From contig JACCZJ010000338.1 of assembly GCA_013696065.1 (NCBI GenBank), forward strand, positions 1-7,340: a stretch of DNA of 7,340 bases. Direction: 5' to 3'. Source of the stretch: Nocardioidaceae bacterium (GTDB lineage: Bacteria > Actinomycetota > Actinomycetes > Propionibacteriales > Nocardioidaceae). The notes below the pieces were generated by a model that ran no database searches, was not told where the DNA came from, and saw nothing but the letters and a program-made list of their open reading frames with translations. Both the position numbers and the translations under genes were made by a program. This document shows, one piece after another, positions 1-5,637 of this stretch (positions within the stretch are counted from its first letter, which is position 1; each line of letters begins with the position of its first letter).

Positions 1-150
1 AGGTTCGAGTCCGTGCGATCGGGGGAATCTCGCGTTTGGACATCGGACATCTCGTCAACCTAGCGAATTCGACCGGTGATATGGCCCCGCAAGAGGCTTG
101 GGTTGGTTACAACTCAGTCAAGATCTCAGCTGTCTTCGCGACCCAAGAAG

Positions 151-1593
151 TCAGCCGCCGAGTTCCTCAGGGTGGCGGAAGCCGGTCTTCTTGGCACGAA
201 CGCCTCGGTTGTAGATCCACGTGATGAGCCACAAGATCACACCGACAGCGAGAAGCCAAGCGGCAATCTCGTACTGCTTGCGCTGTTCTTCGTCACGCGC
301 CCACGGCCCGGTCATGAACGCGCACAGGACCGCTCCGATGATCGGAAGGCCCATCGGGGCGGTGAAGTGGGGTCCATCCACGTGATCGCGGCGCAGGACG
401 AGCACGACGACGTTGACCACGGTGAAGACTGCGAGCAGCAGAAGCGATGTGGTGCCTCCTAGCAAGGTGACGGCATCCTCATCGAGCCGGAGCACGACAT
501 ACGAGATGAGCCCGATGGCGATCAGCGTCGTGAAGATGATCGCGGCGTACGGCGTCCGGCGCGTCTCGTGCACCTTGCCGAGGAAGCTAGGCAGGACGTC
601 CTGCTTGGCCAACCCGTAGAGCAGCCGGCTCGCCATGAGCATATTGATCAGCGCCGAGTTTGCGACGGCGAACATCGCGATGAAGGGGAAGATCTCATCC
701 ATCGGGAGGTCCGGCGCACCCGCCTGGACAACCTGGACGAGCGCCTCAGGCAGCTCGTCATTGGTGAGATCCCCCACTGGGACGAGGGCGACCGCGGTGA
801 TCGAGACGAGGATGTAAATGGTTCCGGTGATGCCGAGACCCGTGAGCATGATCTTCGGGAAGATCCTTGTGGGGTCCTTGGTCTCCTCGGCCATGTTGAC
901 CGAGTCCTCGAAGCCGACCATCGCAAAGAAGGCGAGCGTCGTCGCGGACGTGACGGCGAAGAAGGCGCTTTTGCCTTCTTCGGAGGCGAAGACCGTCACC
1001 TCGGTGAAGTCGGCACGCCCTTGAGTCATCGCATAGATGCCGATAAAGATGATCATGAGCAGACCCGAGAGCTCGACCAGGGTGAGCACAACGTTGGCCT
1101 TCACACTCTCGCCCACGCCGCGCAGATTGACGAGCGCCACCAGCGTCATAAAGCCGAGCGCGATCAGGAGTCTGCTGACGCTGTTGGTCTCGAGGTCTAA
1201 ATTGAAGCCGTCATTGAGGAAGCTGGCAAAGGCGTTGGAGGCGGTGGAGGCCGAGGTGATCCCAGAGGACATCACAGCGAACGCGACCAGGAATGTGAAG
1301 AAGTGAATCCCGAACGCTTTGTGCGTATAGAGCGCGGCGCCAGCCGCTTGGGGGTACTTAGTGACCAGTTCGAGGTACGAGAACGCGGTGATTGTGGCGA
1401 CGATGAACGCTCCGAGGAAGGGGGCCCAGGCGGCTCCGCCCACCTTGCCGGCCACGTCCCCGGTTAAGGCGTAGACACCGGTGCCGAGGATGTCGCCAAC
1501 GATGAAAAGGAGGAGGAGCTTCGGCCCCATCACCCGTACGAGGGAGGGCTCACCGCCTCGGTCCTGATCCACTTCTGAAGCAGCTCTGCTCAT
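151..1593 (-). CDS. APC-superfamily amino-acid permease
   Basis: Inner-membrane secondary transporter, probably taking up an amino acid or related amine by proton symport; the substrate cannot be read from sequence. The 480-residue product has about 12 hydrophobic segments, the usual APC layout. TM1 carries the family's broken-helix glycine signature GDILGTGVYA (about residues 33-42). The TM6 region reads FFAMVGFEDSVNMAEETKDP (about 222-241), close to the FxGF-D-AEE-NP motif of cationic amino-acid transporter (CAT) type members, and TM8 carries SRLLYGLA. The start at 1593 is preferred over an in-frame GTG at 1632. It has GGAGGG (complement of 1600-1605) six bases upstream, and the extra 13 residues of the longer form are polar and precede a normal cytoplasmic N-terminus. 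It stands alone on the minus strand, divergent from the RNA methyltransferase gene. The family call is firm; the substrate is unknown. Confidence 0.93.
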   Translation of the reverse strand: MSRAASEVDQDRGGEPSLVRVMGPKLLLLFIVGDILGTGVYALTGDVAGKVGGAAWAPFLGAFIVATITAFSYLELVTKYPQAAGAALYTHKAFGIHFFTFLVAFAVMSSGITSASTASNAFASFLNDGFNLDLETNSVSRLLIALGFMTLVALVNLRGVGESVKANVVLTLVELSGLLMIIFIGIYAMTQGRADFTEVTVFASEEGKSAFFAVTSATTLAFFAMVGFEDSVNMAEETKDPTRIFPKIMLTGLGITGTIYILVSITAVALVPVGDLTNDELPEALVQVVQAGAPDLPMDEIFPFIAMFAVANSALINMLMASRLLYGLAKQDVLPSFLGKVHETRRTPYAAIIFTTLIAIGLISYVVLRLDEDAVTLLGGTTSLLLLAVFTVVNVVVLVLRRDHVDGPHFTAPMGLPIIGAVLCAFMTGPWARDEEQRKQYEIAAWLLAVGVILWLITWIYNRGVRAKKTGFRHPEELGG

Positions 1594-1599
1594 CGCCGG

Positions 1600-1605
1600 C
1601 CCTCC
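1600..1605 (-). promoter_or_regulatory. Shine-Dalgarno of the permease
   Basis: The minus strand reads GGAGGG followed by six bases and then ATG (1593-1591). This is a near-ideal ribosome binding site and decides the permease start in favour of the internal ATG rather than the GTG at 1632. Confidence 0.8.
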
Positions 1606-1682
1606 GGTCTGGTTGCGTTGTCCCCAGGCCACCTTGCTCTACGCGCCGTGAAGTGGCAAGCATCCACACCGGGAAGGCCCGC

Positions 1683-1688
1683 GATAAT
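1683..1688 (+). promoter_or_regulatory. -10 box of a putative leaderless promoter
   Basis: GATAAT lies at 1683-1688 and the GTG at 1695 begins seven bases after its last base, so transcription could begin at or next to the start codon. No Shine-Dalgarno sequence is correctly spaced before the GTG at 1695 or the GTG at 1653. I see no good -35 hexamer, which is common for actinobacterial -10-driven promoters. This is inferred from spacing alone. Confidence 0.5.
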
Positions 1689-1694
1689 GGCTCG

Positions 1695-2513
1695 GTGGCG
1701 CGTCTCATCGAAGTAGAGGATCCGGCAGATGACCGGCTTCTCGACTACATAAGACTTCGCGACGTCCAGCTCCGCAGAAGCCTCGAGTCCACCCAGGGCC
1801 TGTTCATCGCCGAAGGGGAGAAGGTCGTCCGACGAGCCGTTTCTGCCGGGTTCCACGTGCGCTCATTCTTGATGACCCAGCGCTGGCTGGCGGGGTTGCA
1901 AAGTGAGCTTGCTGCCGCTCCCGAGGTGCCTTGCTATGTAGTGAGCGACGAGGTGGCCGAGCAGGTGACCGGCTTTCATGTGCACAGAGGCGCCTTGGCG
2001 TCGTTGGAGAGACGGCCGCTGCTGCCGCTGGACGACGTCGTCACAGCAGCCACCCGGCTGCTTGTCCTCGAAGACATCGTCGACCACACCAACGTCGGCG
2101 CCGCGTTCCGCAGCGGTGCGGCACTGGGGGCCGACGCAGTGTTGTTGTCGCCCCGATGCGCGGACCCTCTGTACCGCCGGTCGATCAAGGTCTCGATGGG
2201 GGCGGTCTTCTCGCTGCCGTGGACCCGGTTGGTGGACTGGTACGACGCGGTGCCGGCCCTGTCCAGGGCCGGTTTCAGCACCGTCGCCCTCACCTTGTCA
2301 GGCGACGCGGTCGACCTCGCCGCGGTGCCGACCCGCGACAAGGTCGCGCTGTTGGTCGGTTCGGAGGGGCATGGCCTCAGCGCCCGGTGGGAGCACTCGG
2401 CCGATGTACGAGCCAAGATTCCCATGGCTGCAGGCATCGACTCGTTGAACGCCGCGGCGGCGACCGCCGTCGCCTGCTACGCCCTGTGGGCGGGCAGGCG
2501 CGATATCAGCTAG
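1695..2513 (+). CDS. TrmH/SpoU-family RNA 2'-O-methyltransferase
   Basis: SAM-dependent ribose 2'-O-methyltransferase of the SPOUT class, acting in the cytoplasm on rRNA or tRNA; which nucleotide it modifies cannot be told. From the GTG at 1695 it is 272 residues. An N-terminal substrate-binding domain holds the typical EGLFIAEGEKV-like segment (here GLFIAEGEKVVRRA, about 35-48). The C-terminal trefoil-knot domain has all three family motifs: motif 1 HTNVGAAFRSG with N123 and R129, motif 2 LVGSEGHGLS around E224, and motif 3 IPMAAGIDSLNAAAA with S250 and N252. A longer form from GTG 1653 adds 14 poorly conserved-looking residues. I prefer 1695 because homologues begin near the VEDPAD segment and a -10 box sits just before it. 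It is convergent with msrA, with a gap of only 20 bases. Confidence 0.9.
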   Translation: MARLIEVEDPADDRLLDYIRLRDVQLRRSLESTQGLFIAEGEKVVRRAVSAGFHVRSFLMTQRWLAGLQSELAAAPEVPCYVVSDEVAEQVTGFHVHRGALASLERRPLLPLDDVVTAATRLLVLEDIVDHTNVGAAFRSGAALGADAVLLSPRCADPLYRRSIKVSMGAVFSLPWTRLVDWYDAVPALSRAGFSTVALTLSGDAVDLAAVPTRDKVALLVGSEGHGLSARWEHSADVRAKIPMAAGIDSLNAAAATAVACYALWAGRRDIS

Positions 2514-2516
2514 CTG
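2507..2516. repeat. 10-bp perfect palindrome over the methyltransferase stop
   Basis: CAGCTAGCTG is its own reverse complement and contains the TAG stop codon of the methyltransferase gene. It has no loop and no T-run, so it is unlikely to be a strong terminator. It lies between two convergent genes and may be chance. Confidence 0.3.
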
Positions 2517-2560
2517 TCACGCCGGTGGCATGTTCAGTTCAATGTCACCCCGGTGGCGTG
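2515..2560. repeat. Imperfect direct repeat, 28-bp period, at msrA 3' end
   Basis: TGTCACGCCGGTGGCATG (2515-2532) and TGTCACCCCGGTGGCGTG (2543-2560) match at 16 of 18 positions. The second copy encodes the last residues of MsrA (HATGVT read on the minus strand). The first copy lies just past the msrA stop, in another frame. On the minus strand the outer copy can fold as a 6-bp stem with a 3-base loop (CATGCC-ACC-GGCGTG, one G-T pair). It could weakly help end the msrA transcript, but no T-run follows. Confidence 0.6.
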
Positions 2561-3169
2561 GATGGGGCAGTAGCCGTACGGGTTCTTGGCGAGGTACTGC
2601 TGGTGGTAGTCCTCGGCGAAGTAGTAGTCCTCGAGCGGCACGATCGAGGTCTTGATCTCCCCGTAACCCTTGGCGGTCAACGCCTGCTGATAGGCGGCTC
2701 GTGACGCCTCCGCCTTGGACTGCTGGTCGGGGGTGGTGGTCAAGATGATCGACCGGTACTGCGTTCCGATGTCGTTTCCCTGCCGCATGCCCTGCGTCGG
2801 GTCGTGGGCCTCCCAAAACGTCTTGAGCAAGTCGTCATACGACAGCTTCGACGGATCAGCGACGACTCGGACGACCTCGGCGTGGCCGGTGCGACCGCTG
2901 CAGACTTCGTCGTATGTCGGATGGGGTGTCACACCTGCCGCATAACCAACTGACGTGGACCACACGCCAGCCAGGTCCCAGAACATCTTCTCCTCGCCCC
3001 AAAAGCATCCGAGTCCGAAGACGGACACCTCGAAGCCGTCGGGAACTTCACTCTCGAGCGGCGTACCCAGGACCGCATGCTTCGCTGGAACGTCGAACGG
3101 GCGCGCGTCCCGGCCCGGCAGTGCCCTCTCGGCGCCGGGCAACTCGGTCTTGTGGCGGCTGAACAACAT
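2534..3169 (-). CDS. msrA: Peptide-methionine (S)-S-oxide reductase
   Basis: Cytoplasmic repair enzyme that reduces methionine-S-sulfoxide in proteins back to methionine, normally with thioredoxin as reductant. The product is 211 residues, about the length of E. coli MsrA. The active-site motif GCFWG is at 54-58 with catalytic Cys55. The substrate-binding segments YDEVCSGRTGHAE (about 86-98) and HDPTQGMRQGNDIGTQYRS (about 122-140) are intact. The N-terminal HAVLGTPL region matches the longer MsrA subgroup. The tail has one recycling cysteine (Cys201 in GYCPIHATG); the position of a second, eight residues on, is Thr209. The ATG at 3169 is chosen because AGGAG sits eight bases upstream; in-frame codons back to 3268 encode an unrelated-looking extension and would overrun the promoter. 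It has its own promoter and is divergent from the GNAT-Nudix gene. Confidence 0.96.
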   Translation of the reverse strand: MLFSRHKTELPGAERALPGRDARPFDVPAKHAVLGTPLESEVPDGFEVSVFGLGCFWGEEKMFWDLAGVWSTSVGYAAGVTPHPTYDEVCSGRTGHAEVVRVVADPSKLSYDDLLKTFWEAHDPTQGMRQGNDIGTQYRSIILTTTPDQQSKAEASRAAYQQALTAKGYGEIKTSIVPLEDYYFAEDYHQQYLAKNPYGYCPIHATGVTLN

Positions 3170-3177
3170 CTCGGTGG

Positions 3178-3182
3178 CTCCT
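3178..3182 (-). promoter_or_regulatory. Shine-Dalgarno of msrA
   Basis: AGGAG on the minus strand, eight bases before the ATG at 3169. It fixes the msrA start. Confidence 0.75.
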
Positions 3183-3183
3183 C

Positions 3184-3207
3184 TTGACGGCTTGACGGAT
3201 TTGACGG
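3184..3207 (-). repeat. Three CCGTCAA direct repeats in the msrA leader
   Basis: The plus strand holds TTGACGG at 3184-3190, 3192-3198 and 3201-3207; read along msrA these are three CCGTCAA copies separated by one and two bases. They lie downstream of the predicted msrA promoter and end one base before the Shine-Dalgarno sequence. They could be a regulator or RNA-binding site, or the product of slippage. On the plus strand each also resembles a -35 hexamer, but none is followed by a convincing -10 for the divergent gene. Confidence 0.6.
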
Positions 3208-3239
3208 TGCGGGGTGCGCAGCCATGTGTTCGAGGCTGG

Positions 3240-3268
3240 CACATACGTACACAACAGGTGGGCGTCAA
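3240..3268 (-). promoter_or_regulatory. msrA promoter (-35/-10)
   Basis: The minus strand reads TTGACG (complement of 3263-3268), a 17-base spacer, then TATGTG (complement of 3240-3245). The -35 matches the housekeeping consensus at five of six positions and the spacing is ideal. Initiation would fall near 3233, giving a leader of about 65 bases that contains the CCGTCAA repeats. No start site has been measured, so this is a prediction. Confidence 0.55.
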
Positions 3269-3324
3269 CAGGTATTTCCTGGCACCTAGCGGTAGCTGCT
3301 TATGAGTGGCTTACGGTGACTGCC

Positions 3325-4287
3325 ATGGCGACAGGCGTCCAGGTCTTGACCACCTTGCATGCAGACGCTTTTGCATCTTTGTGGCACGCAGCGAACGATG
3401 AGCGTCGTCAACAGCTCGGCATAGCGCCGAGGGCTTCAGGCGCATCGGCCCTGTCGAAGGACAGCGCGTTCGGGGTCGGACTGGTCGAGGGCGAGACCCT
3501 GGTCGCCGCCGCAGTCGGCATGCAGGCGCGAGCCGATGACGCTCGCAGCGGGCGTGAGGTCCCGGGGTTGGCGCACATCTCCTCGGTCGCCACCCGACCC
3601 GGCAGCTGGGGCCAGGGCTCCGGCGGTGTCGTGCTGCGCGCGTTGATGTGGAGTGGGGTGAGCCGCGGCTACTCCAGGGTTCAGCTGTGGACCCACGTCT
3701 CGAACCTCGGGGCTCGACGGCTCTACGAGCGCGAAGGTTTCGCCTTGTCTGGCCGAGGCAAGACCAACGATTACGGCGAGGCGATCATCCACTACATCCG
3801 CGAGCTGCCCACGCCGCGTCTGGTAGTCAGGCGTGCTGCCGCACGGGTGCTGTGTCTGGACTCCGACGACCGAATCCTGCTGATGCACTGGCGCCACGCG
3901 GTGACTGGCGCGCAGTTTTGGGAGCCGCCAGGGGGTGGCCTCGAGGCGGACGAGACGCCGCGTGAGGCGGTCCTGCGCGAATGGCGCGAGGAGACCGGCT
4001 TGGCTGCGCCGACTCTGATGGGCGAACCCACGCTCGTGGCTCGCGACGTGCTGTGGGGCGACGCCCGATTCGTGGGCGATGAGGTCTTCATTCTCGGCCG
4101 GTATGGCGCTGGGCCGCTCGACCTGGTCACCGATTTCACCGCTGACGAACAGGCTGCCTATCTCGATCAGGAATGGATCCATTGGAGCGACCTGGGGGCG
4201 GGGCAGTGGCGTGGTGACCTGGTGGATCCCGACCTGCTGCCAGTGCTCCGCCGGCTCAACCCGACCGGACCCTGGGGCAGCCGATGA
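3325..4287 (+). CDS. GNAT acetyltransferase-Nudix hydrolase fusion
   Basis: Two enzymatic domains in 320 residues. Residues 1 to about 155 form a GNAT N-acetyltransferase, with an acetyl-CoA loop VATRPGSWGQGSGG (88-101, a variant of R/Q-x-x-G-x-G/A) and a C-terminal motif N127..A130..LYEREGF (133-139). Residues about 160-315 form a Nudix hydrolase, cleaving some nucleoside diphosphate linked to another moiety. Its Nudix box is complete at 184-206 (G-x5-E-x7-REWREETGL), with metal-binding Glu199, Glu202 and Glu203, preceded by FWEPPGG. Both domains look intact, so the protein is probably bifunctional; neither substrate can be inferred. The ATG at 3325 is chosen because GGTGA (3315-3319) lies five bases upstream and GNAT homology begins soon after. 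A GTG at 3316 and longer in-frame starts back to 3214 are less likely. It is divergent from msrA and 125 bases ahead of metB. Confidence 0.88.
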   Translation: MATGVQVLTTLHADAFASLWHAANDERRQQLGIAPRASGASALSKDSAFGVGLVEGETLVAAAVGMQARADDARSGREVPGLAHISSVATRPGSWGQGSGGVVLRALMWSGVSRGYSRVQLWTHVSNLGARRLYEREGFALSGRGKTNDYGEAIIHYIRELPTPRLVVRRAAARVLCLDSDDRILLMHWRHAVTGAQFWEPPGGGLEADETPREAVLREWREETGLAAPTLMGEPTLVARDVLWGDARFVGDEVFILGRYGAGPLDLVTDFTADEQAAYLDQEWIHWSDLGAGQWRGDLVDPDLLPVLRRLNPTGPWGSR

Positions 4288-4375
4288 GGCCCGCGATTCG
4301 AACGATATGGCGCCCTGTCGGCCCCAACAATCACCAGGTCGTTCCAAATCAGACGGAGGAGGGCCACTGCATCGG

Positions 4376-4406
4376 TTGCCTCATTTGTCGCCGCCTCACC
4401 TAGTCT
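4376..4406 (+). promoter_or_regulatory. metB promoter, putatively leaderless
   Basis: TAGTCT at 4401-4406 fits the actinobacterial TANNNT -10 pattern. The metB ATG begins at 4413, six bases beyond it, and no Shine-Dalgarno sequence precedes it. A weak -35 candidate TTGCCT lies at 4376-4381 with a 19-base spacer, slightly long. Together these suggest a leaderless transcript and rule out a 5' riboswitch for this start. The rest of the 125-base gap from 4288 shows no clear structure. Confidence 0.5.
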
Positions 4407-4412
4407 CTTGGC

Positions 4413-5594
4413 ATGAGCCAGACGCATAACCCTGACCAGGCTTTGGGCTTCGAGACGTTGGCGATCCACGCCGGGCAACCGGCAGACCCCGCCACCGGGG
4501 CGGTGATGACCCCGATCTATGCCACCACCACCTACAAGCAAGACGGGGTGGGAGGGCTCCGCGGCGGCTACGAATACTCCCGCACCGCAAACCCGACAAG
4601 GCGTGCTCTTGAGGACTGCCTGGCAGCGCTCGAACTGGGAGAGCGGGGCATCGCATTCGCCTCCGGGATGGCGGCTGAGGACGCCCTGGTCCGCGTCACC
4701 TGCCAACCCGGCGACCATGTCGTCATACCCAATGATGCGTATGGCGGCACCTATCGACTCTTCAACACTGTGTTCGCGCCCTGGGGGCTCGACTTCACAC
4801 CCGCATCAGAGCATCACACCGCGGCCTTCGCCGCCGCCGTGCAACCCGGCCGCACGAAGCTGGTCTGGATCGAGACACCCAGCAATCCGCTGCTCGGCGT
4901 GGCCGACATCGAGGCGATCGCCGCCATCGCGCACGAAGCGGGAGCGCTCTTGGTCGTGGACAACACCTTCGCCACTCCCTATCTACAGCAACCCATCGCG
5001 TTAGGCGCCGACGTGGTGGTGCACTCGACGACCAAGTACGCCGGTGGGCACAGTGACGTGGTGGGCGGGGCTTTGGTGACCGCTGATGCCGATCTCGGAC
5101 AACGCGTCGCCGTCTTCCAGAACTCGACAGGTGCCATTGCCGGGCCCTTCGACGCCTACCTCGTGCTGCGCGGGCTCAAAACGCTTGCGGTACGGATGGA
5201 CCGCCACTGCGACAATGCTGAGCGGATCGTTGACTTCCTCGTCGACCATGAGGCTGTGGGGCAGGTCTTCTATCCGGGCTTGGCCAACCATCCTGGGCGC
5301 GAGGTCGCGGACAAGCAGATGCGCCGGTATGGCGGCATGCTCTCTTTCCGTACCCGAGCGGGTCACCAGGCCGCCCTGGACGTGTGCAATCGCACCCGCC
5401 TCTTCACGCTGGCCGAATCGCTCGGAGGAGTCGAGTCGCTGATCGAGCTACCAGCCACGATGACCCACGCCTCTGTGGCCGAGTCGCCTCTCGCCGTACC
5501 CAACGACCTGGTGCGCGTCTCGGTGGGAATCGAGTCTGTCGATGACCTCATCGCCGACCTCGCGCAAGCCCTCCCCCTCCCCCCCTCCCGTTGA
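4413..5594 (+). CDS. metB: Cystathionine gamma-synthase (or gamma-lyase)
   Basis: PLP-dependent transsulfuration enzyme of fold type I. As a synthase it joins an activated homoserine (O-succinyl or O-acetyl) with cysteine to make cystathionine for methionine synthesis; close relatives also act as gamma-lyases. The 393-residue product has the full cofactor site: Tyr55 and Arg57 (EYSRTANPT), the phosphate loop SGMAA (84-88), Tyr110 that stacks on PLP, Asp183 that pairs with the pyridine nitrogen (VVDNTF), and Schiff-base Lys198 in HSTTKYAGGHSDVVGG. SLGGVESL (346-353) and the substrate-carboxylate Arg378 (LVRVSVGIE) complete it. Similarity to mycobacterial MetB is strong as I recall it, and the length and C-terminus agree. 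It probably forms an operon with the following GlmL-like gene, whose start overlaps this stop by four bases. Synthase versus lyase is not settled by sequence. Confidence 0.93.
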   Translation: MSQTHNPDQALGFETLAIHAGQPADPATGAVMTPIYATTTYKQDGVGGLRGGYEYSRTANPTRRALEDCLAALELGERGIAFASGMAAEDALVRVTCQPGDHVVIPNDAYGGTYRLFNTVFAPWGLDFTPASEHHTAAFAAAVQPGRTKLVWIETPSNPLLGVADIEAIAAIAHEAGALLVVDNTFATPYLQQPIALGADVVVHSTTKYAGGHSDVVGGALVTADADLGQRVAVFQNSTGAIAGPFDAYLVLRGLKTLAVRMDRHCDNAERIVDFLVDHEAVGQVFYPGLANHPGREVADKQMRRYGGMLSFRTRAGHQAALDVCNRTRLFTLAESLGGVESLIELPATMTHASVAESPLAVPNDLVRVSVGIESVDDLIADLAQALPLPPSR

Positions 5595-5637
5595 GAGGTC
5601 ACTCGCCTCCCGTTGAGAGGTCGGTCGCCTCCCGAAC
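5584..5637. repeat. 22-bp tandem repeat (about 2.4 copies) at metB/glmL junction
   Basis: CCTCCCGTTGAGAGGTC occurs at 5584-5600 and again, identically, at 5606-5622. The five-base linkers differ only in their first two bases, and a third partial copy begins with CCTCCCG at 5628. Each full copy contains TTGA and can form a small CCTC/GAGG hairpin. The first copy carries both the metB stop and the only start codon available for the next gene. The repeats code for the atypical N-terminal extension of the GlmL-like protein. Confidence 0.8.

Noticed and set aside
1..30. Possible tRNA 3' end (GGTTCGAGTCC resembles a T-arm)
   Set aside because: The T-loop-like word is present, but the T-stem mismatches at the third pair visible, and the following bases do not give a normal acceptor strand. 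The rest would lie outside the window.
97..147. Terminator-like inverted repeat CTTGGGT...ACCCAAG downstream of the permease
   Set aside because: The 7-bp arms are separated by 37 bases and no T-run follows on the minus strand, so it is not convincing as a terminator.
1931..2704. 257-codon open frame overlapping the methyltransferase in another frame
   Set aside because: The product is Arg/Gly-rich without family features, while the overlapping frame has all three SPOUT motifs.
3184..3229. TTGACGG copies as -35 elements for the GNAT-Nudix gene
   Set aside because: No acceptable -10 hexamer is found 16-18 bases downstream of any copy on the plus strand, and the gene start is over 100 bases away.
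3436..4347. Long open frame (303 codons) antisense to the GNAT-Nudix gene
   Set aside because: No domain or motif is visible and the opposite strand carries clear GNAT and Nudix signatures; it is a GC-driven shadow.
4288..4412. Riboswitch or attenuator ahead of metB
   Set aside because: I could not see a stable stem set or a known S-box-like pattern, and the -10 box placement suggests there is no leader RNA.
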